NCBI GenBank assembly: GCA_937127165.1
Contig: CAKZLR010000018.1
Coordinates: forward strand, 1 to 34,346
Direction: 5' to 3'
Length of the DNA stretch: 34,346 bases
Source: an uncultured Candidatus Peregrinibacteria bacterium
GTDB lineage: Bacteria > Patescibacteriota > JACMRA01
The position numbers and the translations under genes were made by a program. This document shows positions 31,621-34,346 of this stretch, one piece after another (position 1 is the stretch's first letter; each line of letters opens with the position of its first letter). Under the pieces are notes generated by a model. The model did not search any database. It was given only the letters and a program-made list of their open reading frames with translations, and was not told where the DNA came from.

Positions 31621-34346
31621 ATGAACCAAGACTCAAACCAAAATAATCAAGTTGACAATATTGAGACTCAATCTACCCATCCTTATAAGGATATCGAGAC
31701 TTATTGGCAGAAACTTTGGTTTGAAAATAACCTTTACCGGGCCGTTGATTTTGATGATCGTCCTAAAAAATATATTTTAACCGAATTTCCTTACCCATCG
31801 GGTGTTAGTTTGCATATTGGTCATGTTTTTCGTTATACAGTACCGGATGTATACGCTAGGTTTTTAAGAATGAATGGTTATAACGTGCTTTTTCCGATGG
31901 GTTGGGATGCTTTTGGTTTACCCACTGAGGAGCGAGCTAGGAAGGAAGGCAAGAATCCCAAGATCATCACTAAAGAAAACATTGCTAACTTTAAGCAACA
32001 AGTTCTGCGAATGGGTTATGGTTTTGACTGGGACAGAGAGTTTTCTACAACTGATGAAAATTATTACAAGTGGACTCAGTGGATTTTTGGCGAGTTTTAT
32101 AAAGCTGGTTTAGCCGAACAAAAAGAAACTGAAGTGTGGTGGTGTCCTGAAATGGGGACTGTGTTGTCTAACGAAGAGGTGTTAGATGGTCCAAATGGAA
32201 CCAAAATTAGTGAACGAGGTGAGTATCCGGTTTATCGCAAAAAGATGAAGCAGTGGGTTTTGAGGATGCCAGAATATGCCGAAAAATTACTTAGCGGTCT
32301 AGAAGAAACTCATTTTCCAGAACATGTTAAGGAGATGCAACGAAATTGGATTGGTAAAAGCGAAGGTTGCACGGTCAGATGGGAAGTAGAAACAACTACA
32401 AAAAGCAGAAAGCAGAAAGCAAAAATTGTAATTTTACACGGTTTTCGAGGTAGTTCCCAGAGTATTTATATTCCTTGGCTTAAATCTAGGTTAGAAGACT
32501 TTGGTTGTGAAGTAGTGGCTTTGGATTTGCCTAATTTTACAGATCCAGACGAACAAGAATGTGTTGATTTCGTTTTAAACTCAGTTAAATTTGGCAACAA
32601 CACAATCATTTTAGGTCATAGTCTTGGTTCTGTACTAGCCCTCAAAGTTTTAGAAAAACTAGATCAGCCGATTTTAGGTTTGGTTACCACTGGCGGCTTT
32701 GTGTCTCCAGACTTTTTGGACAAAAACATCAATGTGCGGCCGTTTACCCATAAGTGGAATTGGAATTTTGACTTTGCAAAAATCAAGGCGAATACCACTT
32801 TTGTTAAGTGTTTGCAATCTTCTTCTGATCCAGTTATTTCTACCGCTCAAGCTCAGGCTTTGGTGCAAGCTGTGGAAGGCGAGCTGATAATTGTGGAAGC
32901 TAAAGGACATTTTAGTGATCAGATTGAACCTAGTGTTTGGAGTGTCTTTGAGCAAGTTTTACGAAAGGAAGCACTCCACCTTACAAGCATCTCTCAAGAG
33001 GAAAGTTTGATAGTTGAAACCTTTACTACCCGAGTTGATACCATCTTTGCGGTTACTTTTTTGGTGTTGTCTCCCGAGCATCCTTTGGTTTTACAACTAA
33101 CTATCGAGGAAAACTTACCAAAGGTACGAGTTTATTTGCAAGAAGTGCAAAACAAAAGTGACCGAGAAAGACAAATTGGGGCTGAAAAAACTGGAGTCTT
33201 TACCGGGAGTTATGCTATTAATCCAATTACAAAAGATAAAGTGCCAATTTGGATTAGTGATTATGTACTTGGCAGTTACGGTACTGGAGCGATTATGGCG
33301 GTTCCGGGGCACGATGAGCGAGATTTTGAGTTTGCCCAAAAGTTTGGGCTGAAAATTTTAGAAAACGTAAAACCCATAAGTGGAGAAAAAACTAGCAAAG
33401 TTTTTACTGATTACGGCGTTTTATTTAACTCAGGAGAGTATTCCGGTTTAACCAGTGAGGAGGCTAAAGAAAAATTAATCCAAAAATTGGAAGCTGAAGG
33501 CAGAGGTAAGCGAGAAATCAATTATAAATTCCGTGATTGGGTCTTTAGCCGTCAGCGATATTGGGGTGAGCCATTTCCGTTTGAGTATATTAAGATTAAA
33601 GATGGTTTAGTAGATTTTGAGAAACTAGACGAACAACTAAAAAACTCAGGTCGGATTGGTGTCGTTAACTGTGTTGTTGTTAATTCCCAAGGTCAAATTT
33701 TGCTTCAAAGGAGATCGGCGACTTTTGACTTGATTGGCGGGCATATAGGGGAAGGTGAAACTATTTCGCAGGCGATGCAACGAAAGATTAAAGAAGAGAT
33801 TGGTTGTGATCTAGGTCAAGTTTTGTATTATTTAGGCTTTACTGAAATGAATCTTAGTGAGGATAATAAAAAACTGAATTTTGTTTTTATAGTTACAGTT
33901 AAACATGAGCCAAAGATTCAAAAACCAGAAAAAGTTAGTGAGATGATGTGGGTCAAGGCTGACCAGATTTTAAATTTTGTTGTTCCTCAGTCTCAATATA
34001 CAGTTTATTTTCCTAGCTGGCAACAAAAAGATTTTGTGAAAGAATTTATAGCACAAAATAGAGATTCTTATATTGTTGATGTTTTGTCACAGGCTTTTGA
34101 TTGGATAAACAAAAATTTTTCGGGGTTATCTTTGACCGAAATTGACGGCGAGCTCCATAAGATCAGACTTCTTGATACTACTGAACTACCTTTAATTTTG
34201 CCGGATGTAGAAGACTATTTGCCGTCACCAGAAGGCCGATCTCCTCTTGGCAAGGTAGATTGGATAAACATTCGAGATGAGCAGGGTAGGGTGATTGGTC
34301 GACGAGAACCAGACACCATGCCTAACTGGGCTGGAAGTAGTTGGTA
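31621..34346 (+). CDS. leuS: Leucyl-tRNA synthetase with inserted alpha/beta-hydrolase and Nudix domains (3' end outside window)
   Basis: At least 908 residues, still open at the right edge. The LeuRS catalytic start is complete: YILTEFPYPSGVSLHIGHVFRY with HIGH at 65-68, and MGWDAFGLPTEERA. The editing domain has ETFTTRVDTIFAVTFLVLSPEHP (about 466-487) and YGTGAIMAVPGHDERDFEFA with the universal editing Asp565. Between TVRWEVE and this threonine-rich region lies an alpha/beta-hydrolase of the RBBP9/YdeN type, residues 266-450: VILHGFRGSS, GHSLGS (Ser334), Asp403, His430. After FRDWVFSRQRYWGEPFPFEY, where LeuRS normally has a small insertion, often zinc-binding, lies a Nudix domain (about 677-785) whose box is complete except that the Glu after Arg721 is Lys722. 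LeuRS then resumes (LPDVEDYLPSPEGRSPL, DTMPNWAGSSW). KMSKS and the anticodon domain lie beyond the window. ATG 31621 is the first start in this frame with a normal LeuRS N-terminus. Confidence 0.95.
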   Translation, partial: MNQDSNQNNQVDNIETQSTHPYKDIETYWQKLWFENNLYRAVDFDDRPKKYILTEFPYPSGVSLHIGHVFRYTVPDVYARFLRMNGYNVLFPMGWDAFGLPTEERARKEGKNPKIITKENIANFKQQVLRMGYGFDWDREFSTTDENYYKWTQWIFGEFYKAGLAEQKETEVWWCPEMGTVLSNEEVLDGPNGTKISERGEYPVYRKKMKQWVLRMPEYAEKLLSGLEETHFPEHVKEMQRNWIGKSEGCTVRWEVETTTKSRKQKAKIVILHGFRGSSQSIYIPWLKSRLEDFGCEVVALDLPNFTDPDEQECVDFVLNSVKFGNNTIILGHSLGSVLALKVLEKLDQPILGLVTTGGFVSPDFLDKNINVRPFTHKWNWNFDFAKIKANTTFVKCLQSSSDPVISTAQAQALVQAVEGELIIVEAKGHFSDQIEPSVWSVFEQVLRKEALHLTSISQEESLIVETFTTRVDTIFAVTFLVLSPEHPLVLQLTIEENLPKVRVYLQEVQNKSDRERQIGAEKTGVFTGSYAINPITKDKVPIWISDYVLGSYGTGAIMAVPGHDERDFEFAQKFGLKILENVKPISGEKTSKVFTDYGVLFNSGEYSGLTSEEAKEKLIQKLEAEGRGKREINYKFRDWVFSRQRYWGEPFPFEYIKIKDGLVDFEKLDEQLKNSGRIGVVNCVVVNSQGQILLQRRSATFDLIGGHIGEGETISQAMQRKIKEEIGCDLGQVLYYLGFTEMNLSEDNKKLNFVFIVTVKHEPKIQKPEKVSEMMWVKADQILNFVVPQSQYTVYFPSWQQKDFVKEFIAQNRDSYIVDVLSQAFDWINKNFSGLSLTEIDGELHKIRLLDTTELPLILPDVEDYLPSPEGRSPLGKVDWINIRDEQGRVIGRREPDTMPNWAGSSW

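Noticed and set aside
1-34346. Alternative genetic code with UGA as glycine or tryptophan
   Set aside because: UGA ends the Wzz-like gene at a coupled ATGA junction, and no gene shows in-frame UGA at conserved positions.

Overview
The window is AT-rich chromosomal DNA from a bacterium of the Candidate Phyla Radiation (Patescibacteria) type. This rests on content and style: a threonyl-tRNA synthetase without the TGS domain, a TrbC/VirB2-like pilin gene beside unrelated housekeeping genes, short genes, many lineage-specific membrane proteins, and strongly diverged core proteins. TGA, TAA and TAG all end genes, so the UGA-recoding lineages (Gracilibacteria, Absconditabacteria) are unlikely. I cannot name the phylum.

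Layout, left to right. 1-3.4 kb: prephenate dehydratase (+); then on the minus strand tRNA-Arg(UCU) directly followed by rsmH; then on the plus strand a Wzz-like two-helix membrane protein translationally coupled to a rhomboid protease. 3.4-9.1 kb: thrS (+), a decayed gene, a class II glutamine amidotransferase (+), tRNA-Lys(UUU) and a small membrane protein (-), and a divergent pair of a DUF721-like gene (-) and def (+). 9.2-12.4 kb: a YibE/F membrane protein (-), then an anchored TPR-like protein and ruvA (+). 12.6-15.2 kb: a two-gene minus-strand operon of proteins apparently derived from ribonucleotide reductase. 15.6-19.9 kb: an RDD membrane protein downstream of a very unusual valyl-tRNA synthetase (-). 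20.1-22.8 kb: an unknown gene, grpE and a truncated UvrD-type helicase (-). 23.2-23.9 kb: a frameshifted short-chain dehydrogenase pseudogene. 24.4-30.8 kb: pilB (+), then on the minus strand a class III aminotransferase, a pilin-like protein, an M16 peptidase, secG and inorganic pyrophosphatase. 30.8-34.3 kb: decayed coding sequence, AT-rich repeats, and a leucyl-tRNA synthetase that runs off the right edge.

The most striking content is a set of chimeric proteins. The ValRS-like protein (1187 aa) lacks the whole N-terminal half with the HIGH motif and carries three enzyme domains inserted in frame: a HAD phosphatase, an alpha/beta-hydrolase with a Ser nucleophile elbow, and a Nudix hydrolase with a perfect Nudix box. 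The LeuRS at the right edge independently carries an alpha/beta-hydrolase in its editing domain and a Nudix domain where a zinc-binding insertion normally sits. A third large protein joins a shrunken RNR-like region, an SH3-like region, a degenerate Nudix-like region and a TSCPD-like domain, and lies next to a separate TSCPD-like gene. The recurring Nudix and alpha/beta-hydrolase grafts suggest a lineage habit of embedding nucleotide or aminoacyl-ester hydrolases in tRNA and nucleotide enzymes; their function is unknown.

Several promoters can be read by eye. At least two (pilB and the RNR-like operon) place the -10 box so close to the ATG that the mRNAs should be leaderless or nearly so.
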